From: Aplidium turbinatum
Taxonomy: Eukaryota > Chordata > Ascidiacea > Aplousobranchia > Polyclinidae
DNA length: 64,000 nucleotides
Direction: 5' to 3'
NCBI GenBank assembly: GCA_918807975.1
Contig: OU964922.1
Span: 31,174,329 to 31,238,328 of the forward strand
The translations under genes and the position numbers were made by a program. Positions 13,101 through 23,408 of the stretch are shown one piece after another. The first letter of the stretch is position 1, and every line of letters starts with the position of its first letter. Below the pieces are notes generated by a model. The model was not told the origin of the DNA. It worked only from the letters and a program-made list of their open reading frames with translations, and made no database searches.

Positions 13101-16100
13101 TCAATACACTGGGGAAACTTACTAAACTACTAAACTGAAAAGCCAAACAGGTAACAACATCGCAAATAACGATACTTGAAAAAGGCTTTATCCTCATACT
13201 TTCTTATCTGTAGAAACGTTACAAGAGCCGCAACAAGACAGACTATATTTTGCAGGCCACATACAAACGTAGTGACGTTTCCATCAAGTGACTATCGGAT
13301 AACAGATATCATCTGGATAGGAAAACATGAAACCAATCGTTCTGAAAGCAACCGCCGAAGGAGCGCACCACACTACCACAAGAGTATTGTTGTATTTTAA
13401 AAAGTTAATCCGCAATTAATAGAATCAAATTAGCCTGATAAGCCTAAACTTGTTTATACAGAAAGTAATTCTAAAATGTATTTAAATCGTCTCACGGGAC
13501 GCACGGAAAGATTTTGCTGCCGCATTTGACTCGCGGTACGTGTGTTGTACAGGTCTGTTGTGGAGGATTTGAACCACTGGCACACGTCTGGTTAATTCTC
13601 TTCATAAAGTGAAACTTCCGCCTTGGTTAAAGTTTTAAGTCTGATGCTTATGAAATATTTTTTCTTGTTTCAAACTCAAGAGCTGCTTGCAAGTTGAACC
13701 TCGTTGTCGTATCTTGCTGTTATTAATCCTCAGTGGCACGTGTCTGTGGATTCATTTGATGGTATTATTATGTACTTTATCTTCTGTTTTTGTATGCGTA
13801 GTGTACCACGCCTTTTTTCGTCATGATCAAATATGGGACAAAAAAGGAAGCACTAGCTACATCATGCAGTATTGTTAGGCCTATTGTCCTAATTCATGTG
13901 AACTAAAAATGATAATGTTTCGTTAATCAATAAAATTGTGAGTCTTAAAGCAATGATGTGGTTCCAGCTATCATATTTTAGACTGCAAAAAGAATGCAGG
14001 ATACTCTGCCAAATTATTGATAGAATTAACTGATAATAACTGCTGTGGTAGATTGTCTTGCTCTAGCCTAAATTTTCTGCATGTGATTAATTTTCACATC
14101 AGCCTTTAAAGCTTAACTTTGTTTTACAGGTAAACAACTGAGAAGTATCAGGGTAGTACCTTAATCTGAATTCATCACTGTTGACAAAATAAAGTTTTCG
14201 TAAAACCATAACCTTAAGCAGCCATTTTAGTGGTTGGTAACATGTTACTAATAATCAGTGTCAACAATCACCTACACAAGGCTTGCTTCGGTATGAACGA
14301 TTGCATATCAAAAAGCGGTGTTTACCGTATCTGGCCGATCAGATAGGAGAAAGGCGGATTTAGCTGTTATACAGTTGCTACAAGGCAATCCGGGCTTGTA
14401 GTAGCGGGAAAAAGAAGCAAGGTTAATCATTGGTTTCTGTTACATTGACAAATGTTTAATCGTAGAAAATGCTGCAATTTCACGCAAGGTTGTCGACAAG
14501 CAATTGTAAATGAATTTTTGAAAACTGAATTTGAAGCTAAATTAATCTCTAACGTGTAATGGAATTGAATAAAACTTCATTTGTTTTTGGGTAAGTGCGG
14601 GTGAAAATTGGTCACAAACGAAATGGAGCAAAATACTGTCTTTGCAAGATAAAAAGAGTTTCAGGTCGATAGTTTTGGCTTTACTAAACAGTTGACAACT
14701 TTTTCACTATTTCCTGTTTATGCGAGACATTTGTTACGGCCAATCTCTATACAAATCAAACGTCATATAAAACCGTTCAGGTCTACTGAATCTTACGTCA
14801 TGGAATTTTTCCTAAAAATGAGCCCAAATTGCACCATCGTTCCGTAAGACTTGTGTCAAACCTGTTTAAACATGAAATATTGCACCATTACCTTTGAACA
14901 CCTGTTTGAATTGCGTGACAATGTCTTTCACTATTACGTCACAGTACTGCGTACGTGAGTTTGAGATATTGATATCTATTCTGGTCATTCATTTTAAAAT
15001 TGTTGCTTGAAGAGGTTGGTCGCATGTTTAACTGGTTTGCTTAGTGCTTGTCAGCTGGACGAAAATTTTCGTCTTTTATCCAAGTAATCTGTTCTGTAGT
15101 GACAAGTTTTTAGTGGTGTATCGCGTTGCACCCCATTTTCGACAGCTTTGAGGCTATTTTTACAGAAATACAATTCTCGAATAGACGTTTCCTGAAGAGT
15201 GTTTCTTTTCGGTCATTACATACAGACGAACGGATTTGGGAATCTTATGTTACAATTTTCCCACGAAGAGATCATGGTTTACCGCTGTGACCAACATTAG
15301 CCTACGCAACAATCTATCAAGTAGGTCTGGTGTAGATTAAGAGCAGATCGGACGTCTGCACATAATACAACGTAATAGGCAATGTTGTTAAAAATATGCT
15401 TTGGTTGGCAAGTTGTAGGCAAAAAATTCAAGTGTGCAACGGCTGGGGTCTATTAGGGCCCTAGAGGCCTACCAGTGGATTAAGGAGCGAGAAAAGATAG
15501 TGCTCACATTGCCCTAACCACGGGTTTATATATAGTAACGGGTTATTATGTAGGCAGATTTCCAGACTGCATACCACATTCTCTACCAATGTCCTGTATA
15601 CGGACCCAAGGATAGACATGTAGACCTGACAACGCTCGATGAACACACAATCTATTGGCTCCTACGCCTGGATATAACAACGTGACCTGCGGCTGCCTCA
15701 AACACAAGAAGATTATGTAGGCTACTCAGTTGCGCCTCTATACGGTTGTATTGACACTGTCTGCTTTGCAAGCGTTGAAGAGCAACACGTTCTGCGGAGG
15801 ATACAGCGCTGTATGAAAACAAGCGATATTATTTTCATTATTGTGAATGATTTGCACGATCAAATAAATATCTGTTGTTAAAAACATTTTTACAATATTA
15901 AAAACAAAGTTAAGCATAATTACCAAAGTTTGCCACGGAAATAAATTATAAGATCAAAGTTAGTACGGCTTTGGCAGAGAGATACTTTTTGAAAACCATA
16001 AACAGATAATCGATAACAGCTTTATAAGATTGATTTATTAATAAAAATAGCTACATAACGTTATGTAGCTATTTTTATTTTATGTATTATTTTTTGAATT

Positions 16101-19100
16101 ATGCAATTCAATCTTATAAAGCTGTTATCAATTATATTATCTGTCTACAAGTTAGTACGTCAGCGAGTTTGAGTTGGACACCCCTGCTCTAAAGAAACGA
16201 TATAAAAGCTTTTTTAAGGCTATGTTAGACCTCCATAGCCGCGTCATTGTTTTGTTAAAAATGTTTATAGTCAAACAATAAAGGCGTAGTCTGACGTCAT
16301 CTCTTGGCACCCTCCCTTTTTATTTCTAAACAAAGTCTTTGCGATGCCATAACTTGCTCAATTTTTAGTGTTTAACATCTTTGTTCAGTAGAGTATGGTA
16401 GGCACTTTAACATTACCCACTGGTCGAAGAGGTACGCAATCATGCGTGACATGTTCATTCGCGATTCAGCTGATTTCAGTCATGTGACTCGTGACGTGAT
16501 ATTCTGATCAAAAATTTTGATACAAAGAAATTTAACTGAATGCTTCACCACAACCACCGTTGCCTAATGGTTAGGGCAGAAAAGTATAGTAATTTCGATT
16601 TCGTGGGTTCGATTCCCACCCTCTGCTAATACTATTTTTTCTTCTGCAACTGAACTGAGTGCAAGAGGGATCTTAATGGTAGCCACTTTAACAAGTCGAA
16701 ATTGTGACTAAAACACAAATATTGATTGAACATGTCACGCATGATTGCGTACCTCTTCGACCAGTGGGTAATGTTAAAGTGCCTACCGTAGAGTATAGTT
16801 CAGTATGCTGTCGGATTTAATCCGAAAAGGAAAATGAGGACATTTTTGTGAACAATTGTTTTAAATTAAAATGGAGAGTTGAAAACAATACGATTAGCGT
16901 GACGTCACACTTTGGCACTTTATTGAAAATATTGTTTTTCTAAATGCAACCAATTACATGTTGTGAGTGTTTGATTAATAATTCAAACCATATGGATCCT
17001 TGATAAAATACAAAGCACAAGCTATTGATTGCATTTTGAAAAACAACTTTTTTTCAATTTGGCGATCAGCAATGCCCTCAAGTCAATGGCATTGCGTCGT
17101 CATAAGGTCTCAAAAGTCTGGAGAAAAGCTTTGCTTGTTGCAATGATCTCTAGGTGGCCATGTTGCAACCTTTGCGCTACACAAGGCACCAGATAACTAA
17201 GAGTGCAATCAACCGATGATATCCATTTTTTTCCCAATTTAATCTCCTGCGACGTCTTGTTCAAATCTGTGGAGAGCCCGAAGACATGTTTTTCCAAAAG
17301 AAAAAAGCTTGATTACACCGTAAAATCTGATCACGATCTTGACCCAAGACTTTGGAGAGACCTCTTTGAATTTGAAAATGCTGGCGCGGTTTTTGCAACA
17401 TTTTTGTCGAATTTTACACACACCTCTTAAAAAAGTCTAATCAAAACTGGTAAAACTCAATTACACGGTGGAGGTCAGTTCTAAATTCCTTTTTCCAAGA
17501 TTTTGCTAAAATTTGTGGTCGACGATGTCCTTACTTTGTGTCGCGTTTCTTATAGCTATCTTCTTGTCAGTGCCACATACCCCAATGGATTCTATTTTTA
17601 TAACATAAAAAAAAACCTACTGATTTTCTGCTTTTGCAACTTTGTAACTAACTAACTAACACAAGCCTAAACAATATACTATTTTTTTCAATTTGTTTAT
17701 CAGATTACTTGTAATTCGAAAAAGTTTTGTATTTCATTTTTCGCTCAAAGTAAGTGAGCCAGCCGTGAGCCAAAACCTAGATTATCTAAGCTGAGCATCG
17801 ATCAGCATTAGAAAAAAATCCTCTGATAACTAAGTTTTATTTGTTTACCTGACGGCAAGACGGGTGATTTTCAAGGTAGGCTATTAGTATTGATTACTTG
17901 GCAATTAATACAAACTTTTGCAAACTTTATCATATTGTAATCACTTCTAAGTTGGCTTCTTTGTGTTGAGTTTAATAAGCGATAATAAATATGAAAGAAA
18001 ATCGAACACTAGCGCAAACGTTGCAAATCGAAAGCAAACATAATTTTTGATTTAGATTCAACGACTAGCCTACTGCAGATCAATAAAACATTTGCTTTTC
18101 TTGGTTTCTTTTTGAGGAGATGTTTTCCATTGTTTAAAACTACATTCAGATGGAGGTGTGGGTTCGAATCCCACTTCTGACACCACATTGTGTCAGTCTT
18201 GAATGAATCAATTTAACAACGAGTGAACCTTAGTAACAGTTCACGTAGCAATCCCTGCGTCAGTAACAGTAAGTACGCGCACAGTGCTGCTTAATTACCA
18301 TTGGTCAAACAGCGAGTAATGTCTGAACACTGCATAGTAGGGAGGGCCGTCGGAAACAGATTGCTTAGCAACTCGAGTTTCTTAGGAGGTTCGTCGAGTA
18401 AATAGCGAAATCGAAAACAATTTTTTAATTGAACGCCAAGAAGACGGCGCACAACCAGGGGCTAGTTTAGCTGATAGAGGCTCGGGACACTCTTAGACCG
18501 GGGGGTCCGTGCAAAAAAAATTTTGCGCCTAAGGCGCAAAAAACTTTACAAAATAACTTGAAAGTCACCCACACGGTTGCTAATGCCTTTACGCCAAGCT
18601 CAGTCGCCACCTTGTGACTATAATTAACCTTGAAAAAGGAGGCATTTTGCAGAAACTTCAAAGGCTGAGAGAAAATAATGATAATAACACAAAATCACAT
18701 TTTCCACGTCGAGAGGCCCTTCAAAAGGTTGTCTCAGGGCAAATGCACCCTCTGCCCTCCTTAAATCCGGGCTTGTGTAAAACATGGTCCAAATAATCAG
18801 TAAATCACCCCATTTCATGGATATTACCCCCCACCAGTGGTGACCTTCTCTACAAAAGCGCCCTAGTGAAAAAAATAAAATCATGAAGAACACACCGGAG
18901 ATTAAAAGAAGGAAATGGAGCTGCACGAATTGGCGGATGCAGTGTCGACTAAAAAAGTATCTACGATTTCGCCACAGTGGCGATTATTACTTATGAGGGA
19001 GTGATCAAGAAGATCTTGAAGGAATGGGCCATGGTTAAGATGAAGAAAAAAATCCCCACGGCGAGAAAGAAGGCTGAATGGAAAACTTCATTGAATGCCA

Positions 19101-22100
19101 GTCTTTGCTTCCACACGCTTTTCGACGTCATTGACGACAAATTGCTGTACTCACCCGAAGTTGATTTCGTTATCGACCAACGTGGAGCACGCATTGGTTT
19201 CATTAGAAACGTCGATTGGGAGGCGCGAATCTGAAATGAAGAGGGACGAGGGAAGGAGCAACTGCTTTCGCGAAAAAACGAGTGAAAGAACGCGAAGAAT
19301 GTACTCACGACTCGGATGACTACAATACAGAAGAAACTTCTAGAAAGCGCTTCCTTTTTAGAGTGCTCGATCGGCAGAGAAGAACTCGAAGAAGAGCAAG
19401 AGTGATGTACTTTCGATCTTCGTACAGTTGCGCGTGAGGTGGAAAGGTATGGAATTCTAAGTCGAGCAGCAGCTGCCCTCGCAACCGTAACATTACTGGA
19501 CACAAAAGATGATTTCAATCCGACGATGATAGTCGACAAAAGCAAGCTCGTTCGTGCACGAAAACTGCTCCGTTTAGAGACGAGTCACTTCGCTTCCAGT
19601 TCGCTCGACACAATAGTTGAAAGCCTTTACTTTGACGACAGAAATGATAAAACCCTTAAATTGAATGGCATAACTAGCTATCGTCGAAAATAAATCGAAG
19701 CCCACTAGGCAACGAGATGCTGAAATACCCAGGATCTGAATATATCGACCACGTTTCCACTCAAGGGTGTTCAACTGGGAAGACCATTGCCAAAACGATG
19801 TTGGCTGCTCTTGAAGTCAAGGGACTAATGTGAAAGGCATTCTGGTCGTTGGATGCGACGGAACTGCCCTCAATACAGGTATGCACACAGGAGCCATCAC
19901 CACCATTGAGCAACATATTGGAAGTACGGTGCAATGATCGATTTGCCAGTTTCACCTCAATGAACTCCTGCTTCGGCATCTCTTCGGCGAGCTGGAAGGG
20001 AAATCATCAGGACCGCAAACCTTTAAAGGATTTATCGAACGTGTCGTCGTTAATGATAAGTGCAAAATGGGAGAATTTGCAGTCGTCGAGTTCGAGAAGA
20101 TAAAATCCAATCTGACAGAAGTCGATGAGGTGATGGAAATTAGTGGCGATCAAAAGTACCTGCTCGATGTGTTGGTCATCGAGGGAAGTCTGCCTCCAGA
20201 AAGCCTTTGATTCCGTGATCCAGGAAAACAGGGTCATGCACGATGGCTTAATCTCGCTTCAAGGATATGCCGACTTTATATCTCGGAGCCAGAACCAACA
20301 GAGGCGCTGATAGAAATGACGACGTACATCGTTAAAGTTTACGCTCCCATCTGGTTTACTACCAAGCAAAACAAGAAGGTCACTTTGCTGCTCGGTCCTT
20401 CCTTCGGTTGGTTAAGCTGACTCGCTATCTAACAGGCCAATTAAAAAAGTCGTCGACAGTGGCCTACAATCAAACGCCTTCGCTGCGCATTCGAGAATGT
20501 AGTGTTGGCCCTTCTGCATGACGATTCGAAACCAATGCGTAGACTAAATCGGATCCAGAAAGCAAGGAACGAGTACACTGGTGGGATACGTCGCTACGAA
20601 ATTCCTAAACTAAACTTTGCGTACACAGATTTGACAACAAACTCGTTGCTCCGGTGGAACGAGCGGAAACTCACTGAGCCACTAATTCTACACGATTTCA
20701 GCATGGAACAGTTCACAGAGCTTTTCGTCGAGACCGATGCTCCTACATCGATTGACAGTTTTCCGTCCGCACACAAGCAGTTGAGGGCGCAATCAAACTC
20801 GTCACCGAAGTAAGCGATGAAGCCATCGGCCATGACAACAGACATGAACTTGCTGACGCGAACTGCTGCTCGCTCACATCATTCACGTTTTGAGTCAAAA
20901 AAAGATTACGTTCTGTGATTGTTTTCGTCGTTTTGCGTATTTTCTATTTTTTAATTATTTAATTTTTTTTTTGAAAAAAAAATGTTTTTTTTACTTTTTT
21001 TGGGGTAATATTGACTTTTTTGTGCGGCGTCTTCCCGCGCCCCGATCTAAAAAATATTTACAGATTATTTGTTTGTGACCTAGAAGTTATAGCCTACCTG
21101 AGAAACAAGGATGCTTTCTTCCGGGGCCGTAGTAGACAGGTATGCATGTACATGTATCTGCACAGTTCCAGCCACATGCTACAGCAATGTTAAGTGAAAC
21201 TGGAAAAATCCAATTGAGAAAGATCAAAGCCCTTCTTATCATTTTGTTTGTATGTGATTTCCCTTTGGGCACTACAGTCTATAAAACAATACAATTAACG
21301 CTTTAAAAAAAACACCTTTGAGAACAAAGCAGACAGTATCACGTAATTATTAAAACTTTTGCCACACAAGTGTGGCTTCTTCAGTATTGCAGCACATATT
21401 ATTGTTGTAAACTAAACATACAACTTTGGGAAGTCGTAAATGAACATACTGTACAGTGTACATGGAAAGCAAATGGCATTTAAAGCGCTACACAAATTTG
21501 AGAGTTTACAAATAATCATCTGATTGGTTGCATGGTTCTACTGTATACAGTAATCTCTACAAGCCACGTTGCTCTTATGGTCAAAATCAGTTCAGTTCTG
21601 TACGCCATAGCCTTCAGGAGAGCCGTAAGCATTTCTCTTTAAAGCAGCATACTGTTCATAATCATGAGAGAAATCAAGAGCTACAGTCAAAGGGGCGCCA
21701 CTCCGCAGTCGACGGCGTGCCTTTAAGTACTTTACCAAAGACACAGCCGCCGCACGATTTTGAGCGAGCGATATAGAACCGGTGGCCTTCTGAACCACGG
21801 CTGTCACCACTCCGTTACGTAGCCGACTACAGTCAAAATGAGGACATTAAAAAGTGCTGACAATAATAATAAGTAAGTGAGCTATCATGAGACGATTTAT
21901 AAAACACATTGACAAACAGACAAACTTGACAAACAGAACTACGTTAAAACAGTTTTTCTTGCCTGTCTGGCAACCCTTCCCACAAAGTAAGAACTCTCAC
22001 GAATCCCATAACTGAGAGCACAGATGCTCCCGCTCATGGCGATGAACAAGGAAATAACGTTGGCATCACGGAACGCCCACCAGTTCATCCGAATTCGATC

Positions 22101-23408
22101 TTCTTTGGGGTCCCAGCTGCAAGGAAGCGATGAAAAGTAATACTAATGATAATGGTGTTGCAAGTACAGTGGTGCTTTTTCACCTTTCCTGATAAATTAC
22201 ATAATAAATTGTAACAATAAATGATAACATGATAAATTGCATAGGCTACATGAATTAATGAGTTTGCTTTCGTAGGAAGCTAAGCCTAGAATAAAGTATC
22301 TGTAGGCTACTTGCTAGCACAGTGGTAAAAGTCAAACTAATTGTCATTAAAGTTTTTGTGTTAAAGACTGTGAAATGATGTAGAATGAATAATAATATTA
22401 ATCAATTTAATGTCTTTTTGTCATTTTGTTCCTGTCTGTACAGCTCCTGGTGTGAGTACAGAAGCTTCGTTATTATAACCATTTTGTTATGACAGCCGAA
22501 GTGGTCAGATTGGTCAACTTATCTTGTAATTTAAGGTTTTCATAAACGACTATGGCCAGATATTATCTCATGATCATCATCATCATTATTATCATCATCA
22601 TGATTACCTCTATGTTATAGCATGGTCATGAAAAACACAATGCAAAAACCGTTGAAGACATTAGGCCTCAATTGTGCTCCGTAGTGTTACATTAAAGGTT
22701 TTAGATAAAACTTTAACCTCGTCTTACCTAAATGGGGACATTGTGTTCCACTTTCTTTCTAATGCCACGCTGTCGTTTATGACTTTGTAAAATGAAAAGA
22801 CTCCAAATAGCGTGTTTGCAAAGAGCAGATTGATGACGTAAACGTATACGAAGTTGTGACGTAAGGTGTTACGATATTGAGCTGCCGCTATTATGGCAAG
22901 AACATTCATAAAGACCTGCAATAAACGACTTCAAAGTCGACAGTCTTCGTACAAGGACGAATCGAGAGGGGGTAAGTCAAGAGGTACCAACATTTTGACC
23001 TAATGCAAATGGTGACAAAAAAAAGCAAAGTTTTCAAAGTTTTACAATTATTTTTTATATAAAGTTTACAAGAACATAAACAACTAAAAAGGACATTAAA
23101 AAACACAACGGTGTTAGTGGCCTAATAGCCCAAGTTAATCACATGTATGTTTTACGTTCGTACAAACTCACAATCATTGAGATCCCGATTGAAAAGGAAA
23201 GTACAATTTAAACAACTTAGCTAGATCACATACGATGTTGTCACCAAACACAGCTAATCATCACTCTGTAAGTTATCGTCCTTACCTGTAATGCTGGTAC
23301 AATGGCGAAGAGAGATAATTTATATGAACCTTCATTCGGCTCATGGCAAATCATATCAGATTGGTTGCTTGATAGAGCAATCAAAGTAAAACTTTCAAAG
23401 CCAGACAT
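6841..23408 (-). CDS. Gene B: EDG/MECA-like class A GPCR, 7 exons, 446 aa
   Basis: Joined exons, in order: 23408-23286, 22915-22728, 22116-21963, 21278-21098, 10669-10481, 9814-9663, 7194-6841. The frame stays open throughout and an in-frame TGA precedes the ATG. TM1 is near residues 31-56, TM2 63-85, TM3 118-140, TM4 172-191, TM5 236-256, TM6 353-377 and TM7 383-412. EDG-like signs are WWAFRD before TM3, AMSGS within it, GWNC in ECL2 and a CxxP...D pattern in TM6. The usual ERY is GIRES (R143) and NPxxY is SPIVLIFY. Residues 280-329 are a polar ICL3 insert. Intron 4 is about 10.4 kb and full of transposons. The ligand is unknown; a cell-surface lipid receptor is an inference. Confidence 0.88.
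7225..8633. mobile_element. hAT element in gene B intron 6, with a second hAT inside
   Basis: Outer element 7233-8625 has ends CAGTGGTTCCCAACC and its inverse, followed inside by GGGTGCCGC on both sides. The flanks TTCTAGAG and CTCTAGAG agree at 7 of 8 positions. The duplication has the nnnTAnnn form described for Buster-type hATs. Most of the interior is a second hAT (about 7520-8474). Confidence 0.88.
7520..8474 (+). mobile_element. Nested hAT with transposase C-terminal remnant
   Basis: Ends CAGAGCTATTCAACC and the inverse of CAGTGCTCTTCAACC match at 13 of 15 positions. TGTAGTG lies on both flanks, but the exact right edge is unclear. The plus strand at 7751-8253 encodes the hAT C-terminus: LLELRADLNQKY, a wVSLLEFPE segment, then LCEEGLSSLVEIKSNKRNSI, typical of ZBED/SCAND3-like Buster transposases. 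Coding is broken. Confidence 0.78.
8697..8961. mobile_element. hAT MITE in gene B intron 6
   Basis: Element 8705-8953 begins CAGGGGTTCTTAACC and ends TTAAGAACCACTG. GGTGCGAGA-type sequence recurs near both ends. The flanks TTATAAGC and CTCTAAGC match at 6 of 8 positions and both have the central TA. No coding. Confidence 0.75.
9663..9814 (-). CDS. Gene B exon 6 (intracellular loop 3)
   Basis: 152 nt; acceptor ATGCAG|AT, donor AAC|GTGAGT, phase 0 out. It encodes a hydrophilic stretch, SNETRNEILEESSQEKTKQ and onward. The split GAT codon at the start is the same as in gene A exon 6, although the loop sequences differ strongly. Confidence 0.8.
10481..10669 (-). CDS. Gene B exon 5 (TM5)
   Basis: 189 nt; acceptor TTCGCAG|AG. 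It encodes MVVIAVVWLVESLLIVYLNI. Donor CCG|GTATGT at 10480 is chosen because it gives almost gene A's length. A second donor 27 nt further on (CACAG|GTATGC) also keeps phase 1 and would add nine residues. Confidence 0.8.
10925..11090 (-). repeat. Dispersed repeat R (copy 1)
   Basis: Contains the TATATAGCGCTGTATCC and AAAGCAGACAGTGTCAATGC segments that recur, inverted, at 15725-15830 and 33437-33547. A TAATAATAAT run marks one end. It looks like a short SINE- or MITE-type repeat; the family is not recognised. Confidence 0.75.
11163..11810. mobile_element. hAT-like MITE nested in hAT copy II
   Basis: Element 11171-11802 has ends CAGGCGCGGATCTA and ATAAATCCGCGCCTG and perfect CCCATGCT duplications at 11163-11170 and 11803-11810. 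G- and C-rich tracts lie just inside each end. A second copy is at 58711-58990. It interrupts the transposase-like N-terminal sequence of its host element. Confidence 0.92.
12049..12600 (+). mobile_element. Penelope-like element 3' part with GIY-YIG endonuclease
   Basis: Decayed coding followed by a terminal region. Visible pieces are VVYSFTGPCDSALTY, RYIGMSTRHLTTRVREHL, SAIKDHIMECSFC, SFKILRKSKSQFD and INQTLQPKF. Their order matches the GIY-YIG nuclease at the C-terminus of Penelope-like elements: GIY-like VYSFT, YIG, R..EH, H...C..C and a P.(L)(N/K) end. A hammerhead-like motif follows. The whole tail lies inside hAT copy II and is degraded. Confidence 0.8.
12530..12577 (+). ncRNA. Hammerhead-like motif, Penelope end (GGCUU family)
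   Basis: CUGAUGA, then G, GGCUU-AAGUU-AAACC (stem II with one weakened pair), GAAA, ACGUUC. The same architecture as the 60386 copy, where stem II is perfect. Confidence 0.45.
12756..14730. other. Part of gene B intron 4, nothing recognised
   Basis: No transposon end, coding motif or RNA gene was found. Open frames at 13176-13400 and 13687-13878 lack domains. Confidence 0.45.
14731..15302 (+). repeat. Duplicated non-coding block, copy P
   Basis: Aligns as a diverged inverse of 29549-30085. Shared landmarks in order: TTGTTACGG, ATCAAACxTCATATAAAACC-like sequence, TTACGTCATGGAAT, ATGAAATATTGCA, CACTxTTACGTCA, an ACGAAAxTTTCGTC-like block, AGAGTGTTTCTTT, CATACAGACG, GGATTTGGGAAT, and GGTTTACCGCTGTGACCAAC. 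No ORF is conserved between the copies. Two TACGTCA (CRE-like) sites are kept in both. Confidence 0.8.
15725..15830 (+). repeat. Dispersed repeat R (copy 2)
   Basis: Carries TTGCGCCTCTATACGG, GACACTGTCTGCTTTG and ACAGCGCTGTAT in the same order as copy 3 at 33437. Inverse of copy 1 at 10925. Confidence 0.8.
15960..16194. mobile_element. Fold-back segment ending in a hAT-like terminus
   Basis: Two inverted blocks, AACAGCTTTATAAGATTGA (16017) and its inverse (16110), surround an inner hairpin AAAATAGCTACATAACG with its inverse (16044-16078). The right edge GAGTTGGACACCCCTG at 16186 is a typical hAT end and is followed by CTCTAAAG, an 8-mer of the nnnTAnnn type. A matching left end was not found, so the element may be truncated. 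Confidence 0.6.
16388..16796. mobile_element. MULE-like element with 61-bp perfect inverted ends
   Basis: Element 16397-16787 has terminal inverted repeats identical over 61 bp (starting GGTAGGCACTTTAACATTAC). It is flanked by 9-bp duplications GTAGAGTAT at 16388-16396 and 16788-16796. A 9-bp duplication with long inverted ends fits Mutator-like elements. The interior holds a tRNA-like SINE segment and no ORF. The perfect ends suggest a recent insertion. Confidence 0.9.
16560..16665 (+). mobile_element. tRNA-derived SINE piece (family T1)
   Basis: A-box-like GCCTAATGGTTAGGGC and B-box GGGTTCGATTCCCACC, followed by CTCTGCTAATAC and a T-rich TTTTTTCTTCTGCA tail. The same tail follows the B box at 40465 and 57830. 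It does not fold as a normal tRNA, so it is not called a tRNA gene. Confidence 0.65.
16797..18140. other. Part of gene B intron 4, nothing recognised
   Basis: Overlapping open frames at 17100-17430 on both strands show no domain and no usable splice context. No repeat ends seen. Confidence 0.4.
18150..18300 (+). mobile_element. tRNA-derived SINE piece (family T2)
   Basis: B-box GGGTTCGAATCCCACTTC followed by a TGACACCACATTGTGTCAG stem. A related piece with the same B-box context lies at 40305-40425. The A-box side is not clear. Confidence 0.5.
18456..18775. mobile_element. Degraded hAT-like MITE (same family as 62077-62345)
   Basis: Begins CAGGGGCTAGTTTAGCTGAT and ends CTTAAATCCGGGCTTG. It shares GGGTCCGTGCAAAAAA, GCGCAAAAAAC, CAAAATCAC and CAGGGCAAATGCACCCTCTG with the intact copy at 62077. 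No clear target duplication remains. Confidence 0.75.
18900..20880 (+). pseudogene. Decayed member of a multi-copy invertebrate gene family (GCDGT...NTG type)
   Basis: A long stretch with protein-like sequence on the plus strand. Landmarks are DFVIDQRGARIGFI (about 19160), ILSRAAAALATVTLLDTKDD (19450), SLYFDDRNDKTL (19620), ILVVGCDGTALNTG (19845), FHLNELLLRHLFGELEG (19950), DQKYLLDVL (20150), HARWLNLASRICRLY (20235) and YIVKVYAPIWF (20330). I recognise this as a protein family that occurs in many copies in insect, cnidarian and other invertebrate genomes. Its function is unknown and it is probably transposon-derived. The reading frame is interrupted several times. It lies antisense inside gene B intron 4. 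Confidence 0.65.
21098..21278 (-). CDS. Gene B exon 4 (TM4, ECL2)
   Basis: 181 nt; acceptor TTTTATAG|ACT (phase 0), donor TCAG|GTAGGC (phase 1). It encodes LIFLNWIFPVSLNIAVACG, then WNCADTCTCIP, a cysteine-rich ECL2 shared with gene A. Confidence 0.85.
21345..21390 (-). ncRNA. Hammerhead-like motif in gene B intron 3 (GCCACAC family)
   Basis: Minus strand: CUGAAGA, extra A, then GCCACAC-UU-GUGUGGC as a 7-bp stem, then AAAA, GUUUUAAU. It fits CUGANGA-R-stem-(R)AAA as in the other Penelope-type motifs, but the base after stem II is A instead of G, so cleavage is unlikely. Confidence 0.35.
21963..22116 (-). CDS. Gene B exon 3 (TM3)
   Basis: 154 nt; acceptor TTGCAG|C. The donor is CAG|GCAAGA, a GC donor: no GT donor keeps the frame here. 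41 of its 51 whole codons match gene A exon 3 in amino acid. It ends GRVARQ in both genes. Confidence 0.88.
22728..22915 (-). CDS. Gene B exon 2 (TM1 end, TM2)
   Basis: 188 nt; acceptor TTGCAG|GTC, donor AG|GTAAGA. It encodes VFMNVLAIIAAAQY, then HNFVYVYVINLLFANTLFGV. Exactly the same length as gene A exon 2. Confidence 0.9.
23286..23408 (-). CDS. Gene B exon 1 (N-terminus, start of TM1)
   Basis: 41 codons from ATG at 23408; the donor is CAG|GTAAGG and the phase is 0. It encodes MSGFESFTLIAL and ends with SLFAIVPALQ. TM1 continues directly in exon 2. An in-frame TGA lies four codons upstream. CHEP near residue 21 is matched by CEPA in gene A exon 1. Confidence 0.85.

Noticed and set aside
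16560-16640. tRNA gene
   Set aside because: B box is good but there is no proper acceptor pairing or anticodon arm, and the tail repeats at other SINE copies.
18991-19545. 184-codon minus-strand ORF
   Set aside because: The plus strand here carries the ordered motifs of a known family; the minus frame is low-complexity serine/arginine shadow.
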